Source: SKVR01 sp037441525 (GTDB lineage Bacteria; Bacteroidota; Bacteroidia; Bacteroidales; UBA7960). From it: a stretch of DNA of 64,000 bases. The notes under the pieces are model-generated. The model did no database searches and was not told the DNA's origin. It saw nothing but the letters and a program-made list of their open reading frames with translations. Both the position numbers and the translations under genes were made by a program. This document shows, piece by piece, positions 54,483 to 64,000 of this stretch (the first letter of the stretch is position 1; each line of letters begins with the position of its first letter). Where the stretch lies: assembly GCA_037441525.1 (NCBI GenBank), contig JBBISA010000004.1, positions 57,449-121,448 on the forward strand, given 5' to 3'.

Positions 54483-55523
54483 ATGAACAACAAAGTTTAC
54501 AAGTTTAGACTAAATATTGATTGGGAACTGATTGACCTGATCAGTAAAATAGACCGTTTTGATGCAAATTGGACATCTATTGAACGCAAAGAGGGGGCAA
54601 GTCTTAAAGAGTTAAAAAGCCTAGCTACCGTGCAAAGTGTAGGGGCATCTAACCGGATTGAAGGAAATAGGATGAGCAACATAGAAGTTGATATACTTCT
54701 TCAAAAAATTGACATCACAAAGCTTACCGACAGAGACTCGCAAGAAGTAGTCGGGTATTTTGAAGTTTTAGATTTGATTTCAGAATCATACGCCAACATT
54801 AATCTTACCGAAAACCATATCAAAAGTTTACACAGCAGTTTGATGAAATATAGTGCCAAAGACCAGTGGCACAAAGGCAACTATAAGGTGCATAGCAACG
54901 CAGTTGAAGCCTCATTCCCTGACGGCTCACGGCAAGTTATTTTTCAAACTACTGAAGCAGGATTTGCCACTGAAGATGCAATTAGGCAGTTGCTTTATTG
55001 GTATAATTCAAATACAATAGTGCACCCGTTAATTAAAGTTGCATCCTTTGTATATGATTTTTTGAGCGTTCACCCATTCCAGGATCGAAACGGTAGGTTA
55101 AGTCGTTTGATTTCAACTCTATTGTTGCTTAAAAACGGATACAAATGGATACAGTACATAAGTTTTGAGCACGAAATTGAAAACCGAAAAAATGAATATT
55201 ATCAGGTACTTAGGAGTTGTCAGGCACAACGCCCCAATGAAGATGTTACAATTTGGATAAAGTTCTTTTTGAGTTGCTTGTCAAATATTCAGTCACATCT
55301 AATGGTGAAATTAAAGAAAAGCGGTTTGGAAACTCAGCTTTCGCCCAGAGAAAAATCAATTTTTATGATTATTCAAAACCGTCCTGATATTCAGTCGGGA
55401 GAAATTTCCGAAAAATTAGCGATACCTGCACCAACCGTAAAACGGATTTTATCTGCCCTACTTAATAAAGGGTTAATTGAAAAACAAGGAAACGGACGCA
55501 ATGTGAGTTACACGATAAAATAA
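54483..55523 (+). CDS. Fic-domain AMP-transferase with inhibitory helix and winged-helix tail
   Basis: 346 residues. The Fic active motif is HPFQDRNGR (His196-Arg204), with Arg replacing the usual first Gly of the DGNGR part, a variant common in this phylum. An inhibitory S-x-x-I-E-G-N motif lies at Ser56-Asn62, marking a self-inhibited (class II) Fic enzyme. Residues about 285-346 are a winged helix (LSPREKSIFMIIQN, then GEISEKLAIPAPTVKRILSALL). The gene splits the zinc operon and has its own iterated operator, so it looks inserted. It is probably a regulator or modifier; no toxin or antitoxin partner is seen. Catalytic activity is inferred. Confidence 0.85.
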   Translation: MNNKVYKFRLNIDWELIDLISKIDRFDANWTSIERKEGASLKELKSLATVQSVGASNRIEGNRMSNIEVDILLQKIDITKLTDRDSQEVVGYFEVLDLISESYANINLTENHIKSLHSSLMKYSAKDQWHKGNYKVHSNAVEASFPDGSRQVIFQTTEAGFATEDAIRQLLYWYNSNTIVHPLIKVASFVYDFLSVHPFQDRNGRLSRLISTLLLLKNGYKWIQYISFEHEIENRKNEYYQVLRSCQAQRPNEDVTIWIKFFLSCLSNIQSHLMVKLKKSGLETQLSPREKSIFMIIQNRPDIQSGEISEKLAIPAPTVKRILSALLNKGLIEKQGNGRNVSYTIK

Positions 55524-55704
55524 AGCAACGATAAAAACAAATCATGCCAATGACTTGAAAAAATATAAGCGGTTCTATTTAAGTTGATCTCGTTATTTCT
55601 GAGGAGATGCACCTAAATAAGCCCCAACGCAAAGCGCAAAACCGTTGAAGATAAATTACTTAATTTAACAACAAACAATCAACAATTTAAACAACAATAA
55701 AAAG

Positions 55705-56586
55705 ATGAACAGATTTTTTGGGATAATAGCAATTGTACTGATGTTTCCGGTAGTCATGTTTTTAACTGGATGCACAGGAAACCAGGGCGATAAGGAGATA
55801 GTTTCGGTAAGCATACCACCGTTGAAATACTTTGTTGACAGGCTAACGGACAATGCCCTTGATGTGAATATAATGGTACCGCAGGGAGCCAGTCATGGAA
55901 CCTACTCGCCCACAGCGCAGCAAATGCGAAAGCTTTCCGATTCCAGGGCATATTTTCGCATTGGGTACCTGGGTTACGAGCAGAATTTCATCAACAAACT
56001 CAAGGAACTTAATCCCACCATGCGTGAGGTGAATCTTTCTGATTATACCACACTTATCAGAGGTGAAGCCATTATTCATGGCGACCATGTGCACGAAGGC
56101 GGAATTGACCCCCATATCTGGATGTCGCCCAAAGTAATGCTAACCCTTATACCTGTTATCCGCGATAACCTAACTGAACTTTATCCCGAACTTGAACAGG
56201 TTATTACCGAAAACTACCCTGCCTTGCTTTCTGAGATGGAGAGTTTGCATACCAAAATGGACTCCCTGACACAATTTCTGTCGCATAAACGCTTTTTGAT
56301 CTTTCATCCCGCCATGACCTACCTGGCACGTGATTATGGATTGGAGCAGGTATCGATTGAACACCAAGGCAAGGAACCCACCCCCGCGCGTCTGGCCCGC
56401 CTTATCAGGGATGCAAAAGCTGAAGATATCCCGGTTGTTTTTATTCAAATGGAATATGATGTGCGCAATGCACAACTTGTTGCCACCGAAACCGGAGCTG
56501 CCATAGCAACTATCAACCACATGCAATACGATTGGTTTGCATCGATACAAGAAATTATGGGGCATTTTAATAATTATCTAAAATGA
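55705..56586 (+). CDS. ZnuA-like metal-binding lipoprotein
   Basis: Periplasmic solute receptor for zinc or manganese. The signal ends in FLTGC (Cys22), so it is a lipoprotein. Metal ligands are likely His in IMVPQGASHGTYSP, His in IIHGDHVHEGGIDPHIW and FHPAMTYLARDYG. A short His cluster at about 112-118 replaces the long His-rich loop of E. coli ZnuA. The length of 293 is normal. It overlaps the ZnuC start by four bases (ATGA), so the three genes form an operon. Confidence 0.9.
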   Translation: MNRFFGIIAIVLMFPVVMFLTGCTGNQGDKEIVSVSIPPLKYFVDRLTDNALDVNIMVPQGASHGTYSPTAQQMRKLSDSRAYFRIGYLGYEQNFINKLKELNPTMREVNLSDYTTLIRGEAIIHGDHVHEGGIDPHIWMSPKVMLTLIPVIRDNLTELYPELEQVITENYPALLSEMESLHTKMDSLTQFLSHKRFLIFHPAMTYLARDYGLEQVSIEHQGKEPTPARLARLIRDAKAEDIPVVFIQMEYDVRNAQLVATETGAAIATINHMQYDWFASIQEIMGHFNNYLK

Positions 56587-57323
56587 GAAAACCTATCGTA
56601 AGCCTACGTGGCGTTTCCTCGGGATACCAGACCGATACTGTGCTGAAAGACGTTGACCTTGATATATTCCAGGAAGATTTTATCGGGATCATCGGCCCCA
56701 ACGGAGGTGGTAAAACTACTATGGTGAAAACCATTCTGGGTATTCAGCCATTGTTCGAAGGCGCCGTAGATTTTCCTCAGGGGCCCTTGAAAATGGGCTA
56801 CCTGCCCCAGATAAGCCAGATCGACAGAACCTTTCCCATTACCGTGCGCGATCTTGTTGGTTCAGGGCTTATGGCCCACCGCAATTGGTTTCCCCATCTT
56901 GCCAAAGACCAGAAAACACGGTTGAGTAAATTACTCCATGAAGCCGGCCTGGATGCACTGGCCTCGCGACCTATTGGCGAATTATCGGGCGGACAGATAC
57001 AAAAAGCCTTCCTATGCAGAGCACTCATAAACGATCCGCAATTGTTGATACTGGATGAACCCAACACCTTTGTGGATAAGAACTTTGAAAAGGAACTCTA
57101 CCGTTGGTTGCAGGCTTTGAATAAACACATGGCCATTTTGCTGGTTTCGCACGATATCGGTACCATTTCGCCCCTGGTGAAAACCATTGCCTGCGTAAAT
57201 ATCAATCTGCATTACCATCCATCCAACCAGTTAACCGAAGATATTTTAAGGGTATATACCTGCCCGGTCGACATAATAGCCCACGGGCCGGTGCCCCACA
57301 GGGTTTTAAAAGAGCACAAATGA
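56583..57323 (+). CDS. ZnuC-like ABC ATPase
   Basis: ATPase of the zinc/manganese importer. Walker A is GPNGGGKTTM (about 39-48), the signature LSGGQIQKAFLCRAL (about 139) and Walker B LLILDEPNTFVD (about 160). The switch His is in LVSHDIG. At 246 residues it is full length. It overlaps ZnuA and ZnuB by four bases each, so translation is probably coupled. Zinc rather than manganese is favoured by the nearby Zur-like gene. Confidence 0.92.
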   Translation: MRKPIVSLRGVSSGYQTDTVLKDVDLDIFQEDFIGIIGPNGGGKTTMVKTILGIQPLFEGAVDFPQGPLKMGYLPQISQIDRTFPITVRDLVGSGLMAHRNWFPHLAKDQKTRLSKLLHEAGLDALASRPIGELSGGQIQKAFLCRALINDPQLLILDEPNTFVDKNFEKELYRWLQALNKHMAILLVSHDIGTISPLVKTIACVNINLHYHPSNQLTEDILRVYTCPVDIIAHGPVPHRVLKEHK

Positions 57324-58156
57324 TGAACGATTTTCTGGCAATATTCGAATATGCGTTTTTCCGCAATGCACTGGCATCAGCTGTGCTTACCAGTACCCTG
57401 GCTGCTATGGTTGGCACCTATGTGGTTTCGCGAAAGATAGTTTTTATCTCCGGAAGTATAACCCATTCATCTTTCGGGGGCATTGGTATGGCCTATTTCT
57501 TCGGCATCAATCCCTTTCTGGGGGCTGCGGTTTTTGCTGTACTTTCGGCAACAGGTATCGAATGGATATCGCAAAAAGCAAGAGTGCGCGAAGATAGTGC
57601 CATTGCCATATTATGGTCTTTGGGTATGGCCGTGGGAATTATTTTTGTTTTCCTTACCCCGGGCTACACACCCGACCTGATGAGCTTTCTGTTTGGGAAT
57701 ATTTTATCGGTTGGCCGCATGGAGCTTTATCTCCTGTTTATATTTTGTGTGGTTACAGCGCTGTTTTTCTGGGTCTTTTACCGGCCCTTGCTCAGCACCG
57801 CCTTCGATCCCGAATTTGCCAGTATCATGCGTATCCCGGTGGCCTTTTTCCGGTACACCATGTCCATAATCATTGCCCTTGCCATAGTAATCAGCATCCG
57901 CTCGGTGGGTATCATCCTGGTGCTAAGTCTGTTCACCATACCTCAGATAACCGCCATGCTGTTTACCCGCAATTTTGCACGCATTATACCCATGGCCGCT
58001 TTCTGGGGAATTACAGGCTCGGTACTCGGGCTTTTTGCCTCTTATTTTCTGAATATCCCTTCAGGCGCCGCTATAATATGCTTCCTTACCCTTCAGTTTT
58101 TGCTGGTAAAGCTGGGGGTGATGCTTATTAATTCTACCCGCAGAAATAAAAGTTAG
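57320..58156 (+). CDS. ZnuB-like ABC permease
   Basis: 278-residue inner-membrane permease of the ABC-3 family. About eight helices are visible, for example MVGTYVVSRKIVFISGSITHSSFGG (cited as residues 31-55, with the coupling region), and IRSVGIILVLSLFTIPQITAML (about 194-215). It starts at ATGA within the ZnuC stop. No interruption. It completes the ZnuABC importer. Confidence 0.92.
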   Translation: MMNDFLAIFEYAFFRNALASAVLTSTLAAMVGTYVVSRKIVFISGSITHSSFGGIGMAYFFGINPFLGAAVFAVLSATGIEWISQKARVREDSAIAILWSLGMAVGIIFVFLTPGYTPDLMSFLFGNILSVGRMELYLLFIFCVVTALFFWVFYRPLLSTAFDPEFASIMRIPVAFFRYTMSIIIALAIVISIRSVGIILVLSLFTIPQITAMLFTRNFARIIPMAAFWGITGSVLGLFASYFLNIPSGAAIICFLTLQFLLVKLGVMLINSTRRNKS

Positions 58157-58158
58157 GT

Positions 58159-58166
58159 TATCTTTG
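58159..58166 (+). promoter_or_regulatory. -7 element for the GH1 gene
   Basis: TATCTTTG fits TANNTTTG, with the ATG at 58222 some 55 bases on. No clear TTTG at the expected distance; it overlaps the end of znuB. Confidence 0.45.
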
Positions 58167-58221
58167 CCCCGCCAATAAATCTACGATTTATCACCATTAA
58201 CCACCATTCCAATTATAATTG

Positions 58222-59598
58222 ATGCTAAAGTTTCCCGACAACTTTGTGTGGGGTACCTCCACTTCTGCCTACCAGATAGAAGGTGCATGGAACAAAGATG
58301 GCAAGGGCCCATCGGTATGGGATACCTTTTGCCTGATCCCCGGAAAAATTGCCAATGGCGAGCATGCCCAGGTGGCGTGCGATCATTACCATCGTTATAA
58401 GGACGATGTTCAGCTGCTTAAATCGCTGGGCATTAAAGTGTATCGCTTTTCCATCTCCTGGAGCAGGGTAATGCCGCAGGGCAGGGGAGAAGTAAATGAA
58501 GCTGGTGTTAAGTTCTACTCCGACCTTATCGATGAACTTATTGCCAATGGTATTGAACCCTGGATTGCCCTGAACCATTTCGACCTGCCCCTGGCGCTTG
58601 AACTGGAACTCGACGGATGGCTCAATCCACAGTTGCCCGCTATTTTTGACGACTATGCCAGGGTGTGTTTCGAACGCTTCGGCGACAGAGTAAAGCACTG
58701 GATCACCTTCAACGAAGCCTGGGTGGTGGCCATGCTGGGCTACGGACTGGGGATTTTTGCCCCGGGCAAAACATCGAACGTTTATCCTTACCTTGCCGGC
58801 CATCACCTTTTGCTGGCACACGGAAGGGCTTACCGGTTGTATGATCGCGAGTTTCGTCAAACCCAAAAGGGGGTTATTGGCATAACCAACAACTGCGACT
58901 GGCGCGAACCGCTCACTTCAAGCCAGAAAGACAAGGATGCTGCACAAAGAGCCCTGGAGTTTTATTTCGGGTGGATGAGCGATCCGGTTTTCTTTGGAAA
59001 GTACCCCGATTCGATGGTTGAAAGGCTGGGCGACCGATTGCCTCCTTTCACCCCCGAAGAAGCTGAAATGATGAAGGGGTCGCTCGATTTTATCGGATTG
59101 AACCACTACAACAGCTTCCTGGCCGAAGATGTTACCGAAACCAAGTACATAATGCCCTATGCCAACTCGGGCATTGCCGAAGACCAGGATGTGAACCTTT
59201 CGGTGCATCCCGACTGGGAAATTACTTCCATGAAATGGCCGGTGGTACCCGAAGGGATTTATAAGTTGCTGAAATGGATTGACCAGCGCTACAACCATCC
59301 GTTGATATACGTTACCGAGAACGGTTGTGCATTCCCTGATTTACCAGTTGATGGGGTAGTGAACGACGAGAAACGGGTTAACTATTTTGAAGGATATATT
59401 GCCAACCTGCACCGCGCTATTGAAGATGGTGTGAACTGCCAGGGCTACTTTGTATGGTCGTTGATGGATAATTTCGAATGGTCGCTGGGTTACCAGATGC
59501 AGTTTGGTATATGCCATGTAGATTTTAAGAGCCTTAAACGTACCCCCAAGGCATCGGCCTGGTGGTTTAAAAAGCTTGTGGAGAACAACGGGTTCTGA
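58222..59598 (+). CDS. Family GH1 beta-glucosidase
   Basis: Cytoplasmic retaining glycosidase acting on cellobiose or other beta-glucosides. The start is WGTSTSAYQIEGAWNKDGKG, the GH1 N-terminal signature. The acid/base Glu is in TFNEAWVV (about 164-171) and the nucleophile Glu in YVTENGCA (about 370). A C-terminal NFEWSLGY is the substrate-binding end. The ATG at 58222 is chosen over the TTG just before it because MLKFPDNFVWG is the normal family start. It has no signal peptide. It is convergent with a wrecked SusC-like gene, suggesting a former glycan locus. Confidence 0.93.
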   Translation: MLKFPDNFVWGTSTSAYQIEGAWNKDGKGPSVWDTFCLIPGKIANGEHAQVACDHYHRYKDDVQLLKSLGIKVYRFSISWSRVMPQGRGEVNEAGVKFYSDLIDELIANGIEPWIALNHFDLPLALELELDGWLNPQLPAIFDDYARVCFERFGDRVKHWITFNEAWVVAMLGYGLGIFAPGKTSNVYPYLAGHHLLLAHGRAYRLYDREFRQTQKGVIGITNNCDWREPLTSSQKDKDAAQRALEFYFGWMSDPVFFGKYPDSMVERLGDRLPPFTPEEAEMMKGSLDFIGLNHYNSFLAEDVTETKYIMPYANSGIAEDQDVNLSVHPDWEITSMKWPVVPEGIYKLLKWIDQRYNHPLIYVTENGCAFPDLPVDGVVNDEKRVNYFEGYIANLHRAIEDGVNCQGYFVWSLMDNFEWSLGYQMQFGICHVDFKSLKRTPKASAWWFKKLVENNGF

Positions 59599-59614
59599 TC
59601 ACAATAACTGATCT

Positions 59615-62360
59615 TTAAATCCTGGCTTCCACGGCCAGGGTAAATATCCTTGGGCGGTTGTAGGTGTTATAATCCATTCCGTTTAAAACCTCGGGATCGG
59701 CGCCGGAATAGGGGCTGAAAAGGAAAGCATTCTGAATGGTGCCTCTTATTAACAAATCGGCCCGTTGACCAAACAACCCCTTCAGTTGCCAGGCAAGGCT
59801 AATGTTGTCGAGCCTGAAAAAAGAACCGTTCTCAAGAAAATGACTGGAAAGATATTGAGGCAATTGAATAGGAAGGTCCGTGTCTGTGGGGATTACATTG
59901 CCGAGATAGGGGCCTTCAGGGCGATAAATCCTGCTCTGGTTTCCAAAACCCGCTGCGTAGTGGTTATATACCTTATTCCCATTTTGAAAGCGCCCGCTTA
60001 CCCTAAGGTTCCAGTTTTTTCATGTCAAGACAGAATGCAGGCTGCCGAAATAATCAGGGACCGGGCTGCCCAGCCTTTTCCGGTCATTATCATCAATCCT
60101 TAAATCCCCATTAATGTTTACATAAATATTTTCAAGAGGGGATCCGTTTTCATCGTAAACCTGCTGGTAAAGAAAAAACTCCGCCGGTGAATAGCCGTGC
60201 TTTTTTATAAACAGGGTTCTGCCAAAAGTTCCGGGAATAATTCCTGACTGTAATCCTTGATAATCAGGACCATCAAGGACGATGGAGGTCACCCTGCTTT
60301 TCATGGATGCAAAATTTCCGCCCAGGCTCCATTGTAAATTATCGGTTTTTATTGCCATAAGGCGTAATGAAGCATCGATACTATTGCAGGTAGATTTTCC
60401 GGCACTTCCTAGCACTTCGGTTGTTAAGCCTGGCCCAGGTATTGGAAAAGGGATTGGTTGATTTGAAATGAGTGTGTGATAATATCCAAATGAAGCATCA
60501 CCCCTTCCATCCAGAAAAGTAAATCTTATTCCGGCTTGGGTTGTGTTTTAGGTTGGCAGTTTAAAATTAAAATCAAGGGATACATTATTGGGCAGTTCTC
60601 CCGGTATTTTACCTGACTGGCCAAAACCACCCGATAGTCTCACGTCTGTGACCAAAGTTTTTTCAGGCCAGATATTCTCGTTGCTAACTACCCAGGCACC
60701 TGCAATGGAATGGTAACCTGTATAGCGATTATCTTCTGAAAGTCTGCTGGTTCCGTCCTGTCTGAAGGAGTAATTTACAAAATATTTTCCTGCAAAACTA
60801 TACCCGCCCCGGGCAAAAACAGAAATAAGCTTTTGTTCAGATTTGTATTTCTGATCAGTGAAAATGCGAAATGGTTCAATAATAAGGTTGTTCTCAAGAT
60901 TAGCAGCCCAGTGTGAGTATTCTTGCAGAAATTCCTGGTTGCTGGTTCCAAGCATCAGTTCTATTCGGTTACCGCTGGCTGACAGGTCTTTTTCAAAATT
61001 CACCCAACCACGGGTGTAGCTGTTATTAACAACGCTGGTAGCTTTTTCGGCCCTTCCGCCCGAAAAATAATACCACGATGCGTAATCAGGCACCAGCAGA
61101 TCTTTTTGTGAGTCGAACCTATGGCTCGAACGCTGCAAATGAATGCTTAATTCGGGTAAAGTATGCACATAGTAGCTAACCAAACCGTTCAGAAAAACAC
61201 TGCCGATGGTGGCATTAACTTCTGTAAGATTGAGCATGGCAACCGGATTGGATGGTGCAACTGGTTTGGGTTTGGTGTTACTGCCAAGCCAGGCAAAATA
61301 ACCACCATAAACACTTCCGGGGGCCCTTACCGGCTGTGTGGGGTCGAAACTTATGGCATCGGTTATGGCATTTTGTGGCGCCAGCCTGTTCTGGATATTT
61401 GCTGCTGAAACGCTCAGATTTAGAACAAGGTGATCCTGCAGGAAGGATGGATTGATGCTAAAGTCTCCCGTAAGCCGTTCATCTGGTCGGTTAACAGAAT
61501 ACCCTGGCGGTTTGAATAGCTAAGCCCTGCCATAACCGGAACCCCATATACCGATGCCTGCCCCTGAAGGGAATGGGCTGTTGAAAAACTGTTGCGGTAA
61601 ATTTCATCAATCCAACGGGTATTTTCGGTTCCCACAAAGCTCATTGCCAAAGGGTTGTTGCCATAATACCTTGTTAGCAGAGTTCGGAAAAGTTCCCCAT
61701 CGGCAACTTCAGGCAATCGGGTGGGAGTACCCACTGATGCATTTGATGAATAGAATAAACGGAGCGGGCTATTCTTCAGCGGCTTTTTTGTATTAATTTG
61801 TATAACCCCCAAACCACCTTCACTCCCATAAATGGCACTTGCTGAGCCCTCCTTAAGCAGTGTAACAGACTCAATAGTGCCGGGATCAATAAAATTAAGA
61901 GTGTTCCTTAAACCTGCATGCGAACGAAAAAACAATGGTACTCCATTGAGCACTATTAAAGGTGTTATTTGTGATGAAGGCATATCTCCATGGCCAAGCA
62001 TTACCGATGCCGGTCCGCCGGGTTTACCGCCGGCATGGTTAATAAGCAATCCGGGTGCCTTCCCTTCAATAAGCTGCCATAAGTTTACAACGTTTCCGCT
62101 GTTAAAATCGTCGGCAGTAATAACCCACACCACCCCGGTTTCAAGTGAAATTGGAGAATATAGTACGTTGGACTAAACCCGGGTAACGCGTATTCCAGTG
62201 TGTGGTTTCCTGTTTTGCTTTTATCAAGCGTATCTGACAGCGTCTGGCCAGAAACTGATGATATTACAGGGAATACAACTGACTGAAAAACTATTGTTAA
62301 AAAGAACAACCTGAGCAATTGTTGGATTGCCTTGTTTGGGGTGCGATGTGGGTTTGTCAT
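59615..62360 (-). pseudogene. SusC/RagA-like TonB-dependent receptor, multiply broken
   Basis: An outer-membrane receptor gene in ruins. A signal peptide and start lie at 62360. The frame changes near 62110, giving the plug domain VWVITADDFNSGNVVNLWQLIEGKAPGLL (cited from residue 1 of that frame) and the SusC-type ASAIYGSEGGLGVIQINTK. It changes again near 61490 into SINPSFLQDHLVLNLSVSA. In that last frame TAA at 60548 and TGA at 60020 interrupt an otherwise open beta-barrel to the end at 59615. No carboxypeptidase-like N-terminal domain and no SusD partner were seen. At least two frameshifts and two stops make it nonfunctional. Confidence 0.88.
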
Positions 62361-62721
62361 GGATAGTGATTTGTGAGCGAAATTATGAAAAGTATTTGGT
62401 ATTACAACCGGTGTATTGGGTTGAATGTGTTAATGATGAAGGGGCACTTCTTATCTCGCAGGTTGGTAGAAGGGTCCATTGTATGTGAAAGTTGCACCCA
62501 AATTGTATTTGTTAATGGATTTTATGATACATTTGCTTCCGGATTAGCTTTCTGAATGTCCGTTTACAATTGTTTATTTGTTGTAACTGTTTTGATTATA
62601 GTAGTTTAGCTTGGGTTGCTGTTGATGTTTTTTCAGGATAAAATCATTGGCCGCAACCAGCCCACAGCGGCCGATTCATCAAATTATTAATCTATTCGTT
62701 AATCACTTTTAAAAAGAGCTT

Positions 62722-63912
62722 ATGGAACAAATTAAGAAAACTTTGTTGTTCAATGCCAGTTGTTTGGCGTTGGTAGTTACCGCCTTGTCGTTTGGCACCC
62801 GGGGTGGGTTTATTACCCCCTGGATGGAAGAATTTAACCTTACCGGAGCCGAAGTGGGCTGGATTGTCGGAACTGCATTCTGGGGTTTTACTCTCGCTAT
62901 GCTGGTGCTGGGCCCCCTTGTAGATATTCTGGGGATGGGCCGCGTTATAGCCATTGCCTTTATAGCCCATATTGCCGGACTGGTAATGACAGTGTTTGCC
63001 ACCGGTTTCTGGACCCTTTTCTTCTCCACCATGCTCATCGGTATTGCCAATGGCAGTGTTGAAGCAGGCTGTAATCCTCTGATCACCGCTATTTATCCCA
63101 ACGACAAAACAGCCAAACTCAACCGTTTTCACATGTGGTTCCCCGCAGGGATCGTTTTCGGGGCATTACTGGTTTATTTCCTGAATAAGGTGGGTTACGG
63201 ATGGCGTATCCAAACAGCAGCTATGATCCTCCCCACACTGGTATATGGCTTTATGTTCTTCAAACAAAAATTCCCCCAGACCGAAAGGGTTACTTCCGGT
63301 GCAAGCTACAAGGATATGCTCAAGGCGTGTGTATCGCCATTGTTCCTGTTCCTGGCTTTCTTTATGCTGTTTACCGCTGCCACCGAGCTGGGCACCAATC
63401 AATGGATCGCCGCTCTGCTTGATACCGTGAAGGCTCCCGGTATCCTTCTGCTGGTATGGGTATCGCTGGTAATGGCCCTGGCACGTTTGTTTGCAGGTCC
63501 GGTTATTCACAGACTTTCTTCTATTGGGGTGTTGCTTTTCTCAGCCATTACAGCCGGTGTTGGTTTGTACCTGCTCAGTATTTCGGTGGGCTGGTGGACC
63601 TTTGCTGCTGCTACCGTTTTTGCACTTGGTATTGCCTATTTCTGGCCCAATATGCTGGGCGTGGTGGCCGAAAGGGTTCCCACAAGCGGTGCTCTCGGGC
63701 TGGCAATAATGGGGGGTCTGGGTTTTCTGGGCGCTGCCATAGCACAACCTACCCTGGGTTATATCTACGACCTGAACCTTGAAAAATTCAACCAGGATCA
63801 TCTTGCTGCAGGTGCTGCATCACTCCGATATGTGATATTGCTCACAGTGGCACTTACCCTTGCGTTCGGATATCTCTACATAAAATACCGCAATAAGCCA
63901 CAAACGGCATAA
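62722..63912 (+). CDS. Major facilitator superfamily transporter
   Basis: A 396-residue inner-membrane carrier with about twelve helices. LVDILGMGRVIAIAFI (about 72-87) is the loop 2-3 region; WMEEFNLTGAEVGWIVGTAFWGF is near the start. The pattern resembles sugar or FucP/NHS-type MFS carriers, but no substrate-specific motif was recognised. Proximity to a GH1 glucosidase and a SusC remnant makes a sugar substrate plausible. The 361-bp gap before it (62361-62721) shows no gene or clear promoter. A strong terminator follows the stop. Confidence 0.82.
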   Translation: MEQIKKTLLFNASCLALVVTALSFGTRGGFITPWMEEFNLTGAEVGWIVGTAFWGFTLAMLVLGPLVDILGMGRVIAIAFIAHIAGLVMTVFATGFWTLFFSTMLIGIANGSVEAGCNPLITAIYPNDKTAKLNRFHMWFPAGIVFGALLVYFLNKVGYGWRIQTAAMILPTLVYGFMFFKQKFPQTERVTSGASYKDMLKACVSPLFLFLAFFMLFTAATELGTNQWIAALLDTVKAPGILLLVWVSLVMALARLFAGPVIHRLSSIGVLLFSAITAGVGLYLLSISVGWWTFAAATVFALGIAYFWPNMLGVVAERVPTSGALGLAIMGGLGFLGAAIAQPTLGYIYDLNLEKFNQDHLAAGAASLRYVILLTVALTLAFGYLYIKYRNKPQTA

Positions 63913-63940
63913 ATGCATTGCCATTATTCTCTAAACAAAT

Positions 63941-63986
63941 AAAGTGGCCGTCTCAAAAGATAAAATGAGACGGCCACTTTTTTTTG
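63941..63986 (+). terminator. Terminator after the last MFS gene
   Basis: Perfect 15-bp stem AAAGTGGCCGTCTCA (63941-63955) and TGAGACGGCCACTTT (63966-63980) with a ten-base loop, followed by TTTTTG. Confidence 0.9.
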
Positions 63987-64000
63987 TCAAACGTTTTTTT

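Noticed and set aside
58225..58866. A 213-codon minus-strand frame inside the GH1 gene
   Set aside because: The GH1 catalytic motifs lie on the plus strand across the same bases.
13636..62360. Stop-codon reassignment or widespread readthrough to explain the in-frame stops
   Set aside because: Intact genes in the window end normally at TAA, TGA and TAG, and several broken genes also carry frameshifts, which reassignment cannot explain.
1..64000. tRNA, rRNA, CRISPR, retron, diversity-generating retroelement or complete phage-defence system
   Set aside because: No cloverleaf, regular spacer array, reverse transcriptase, Cas, restriction or toxin-antitoxin pair was recognised; the Fic gene has no visible partner.

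Overview
The window is a chromosome segment from a Bacteroidetes bacterium, probably a Bacteroidales or Marinilabiliales relative. The evidence is a 288-residue primary sigma factor of the Bacteroidetes type, promoters of the form TTTG-N19/22-TANNTTTG, a quinone-linked dihydroorotate dehydrogenase, DUF5606, a C-terminal secretion-system (T9SS-like) tail on one exported protein, a SusC-type receptor remnant, and many lipoproteins with a Leu-x-Gly-Cys lipobox. No rRNA, tRNA, CRISPR array, transposase or integrase gene was recognised.

Layout. 0-13.4 kb is ordinary core genome: an HtrA protease cut by the window edge, rpoD and a 5'-nucleotidase on the plus strand, then pyrG, yidC, purB, an MsbA-like exporter, DUF5606 and pyrD on the minus strand. 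13.6-38.8 kb is an accessory and decaying region. It holds a broken PsiE-like gene, a serpin, an AT-rich lipoprotein gene next to a large palindrome, a sensor kinase broken at three points, an ABC-2 exporter, an MFS carrier, dihydroorotase with a glycosyltransferase, a frameshifted SDR, two adjacent broken DUF3857/transglutaminase genes, a hemerythrin with an atypical LuxR regulator, and a carbamate kinase whose frame is broken in a run of eleven G. An interspersed foldback repeat of about 215-235 bp is scattered through this region: five full copies, one half copy and one scrap, all intergenic. 39-54 kb is mostly intact: ornithine carbamoyltransferase, an orphan contractile-injection-type DUF4255 protein, a T9SS cargo protein, then a minus-strand run crtW-dapD-tsaC-cca-PRiA4-miaA with a divergent lycopene cyclase. 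51.3-58.2 kb is a zinc-homeostasis block: a Zur-like regulator behind its own palindrome, a LolD/FtsX-type transporter with a DUF3299-like protein, and ZnuA-ZnuC-ZnuB, split by a Fic gene with its own iterated operator. 58.2-64 kb holds a GH1 beta-glucosidase, a wrecked SusC-like receptor and an MFS carrier.

How the pieces fit. Zur probably controls both zinc importers. The carbamate kinase and ornithine carbamoyltransferase would form the ATP-yielding end of citrulline breakdown if the kinase frame is restored. The carotenoid pair would turn lycopene into a ketolated carotenoid, with the early steps encoded elsewhere. The GH1 and SusC remnant look like the remains of a glycan-use locus. Core genes here are uninterrupted while most accessory genes carry frameshifts or in-frame stops, which points to real gene decay more than to random base-calling error.

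The least explained structures are the repeat family, whose hairpin arms change in sequence between copies while staying paired, and the attC-like palindrome next to the AT-rich lipoprotein gene.
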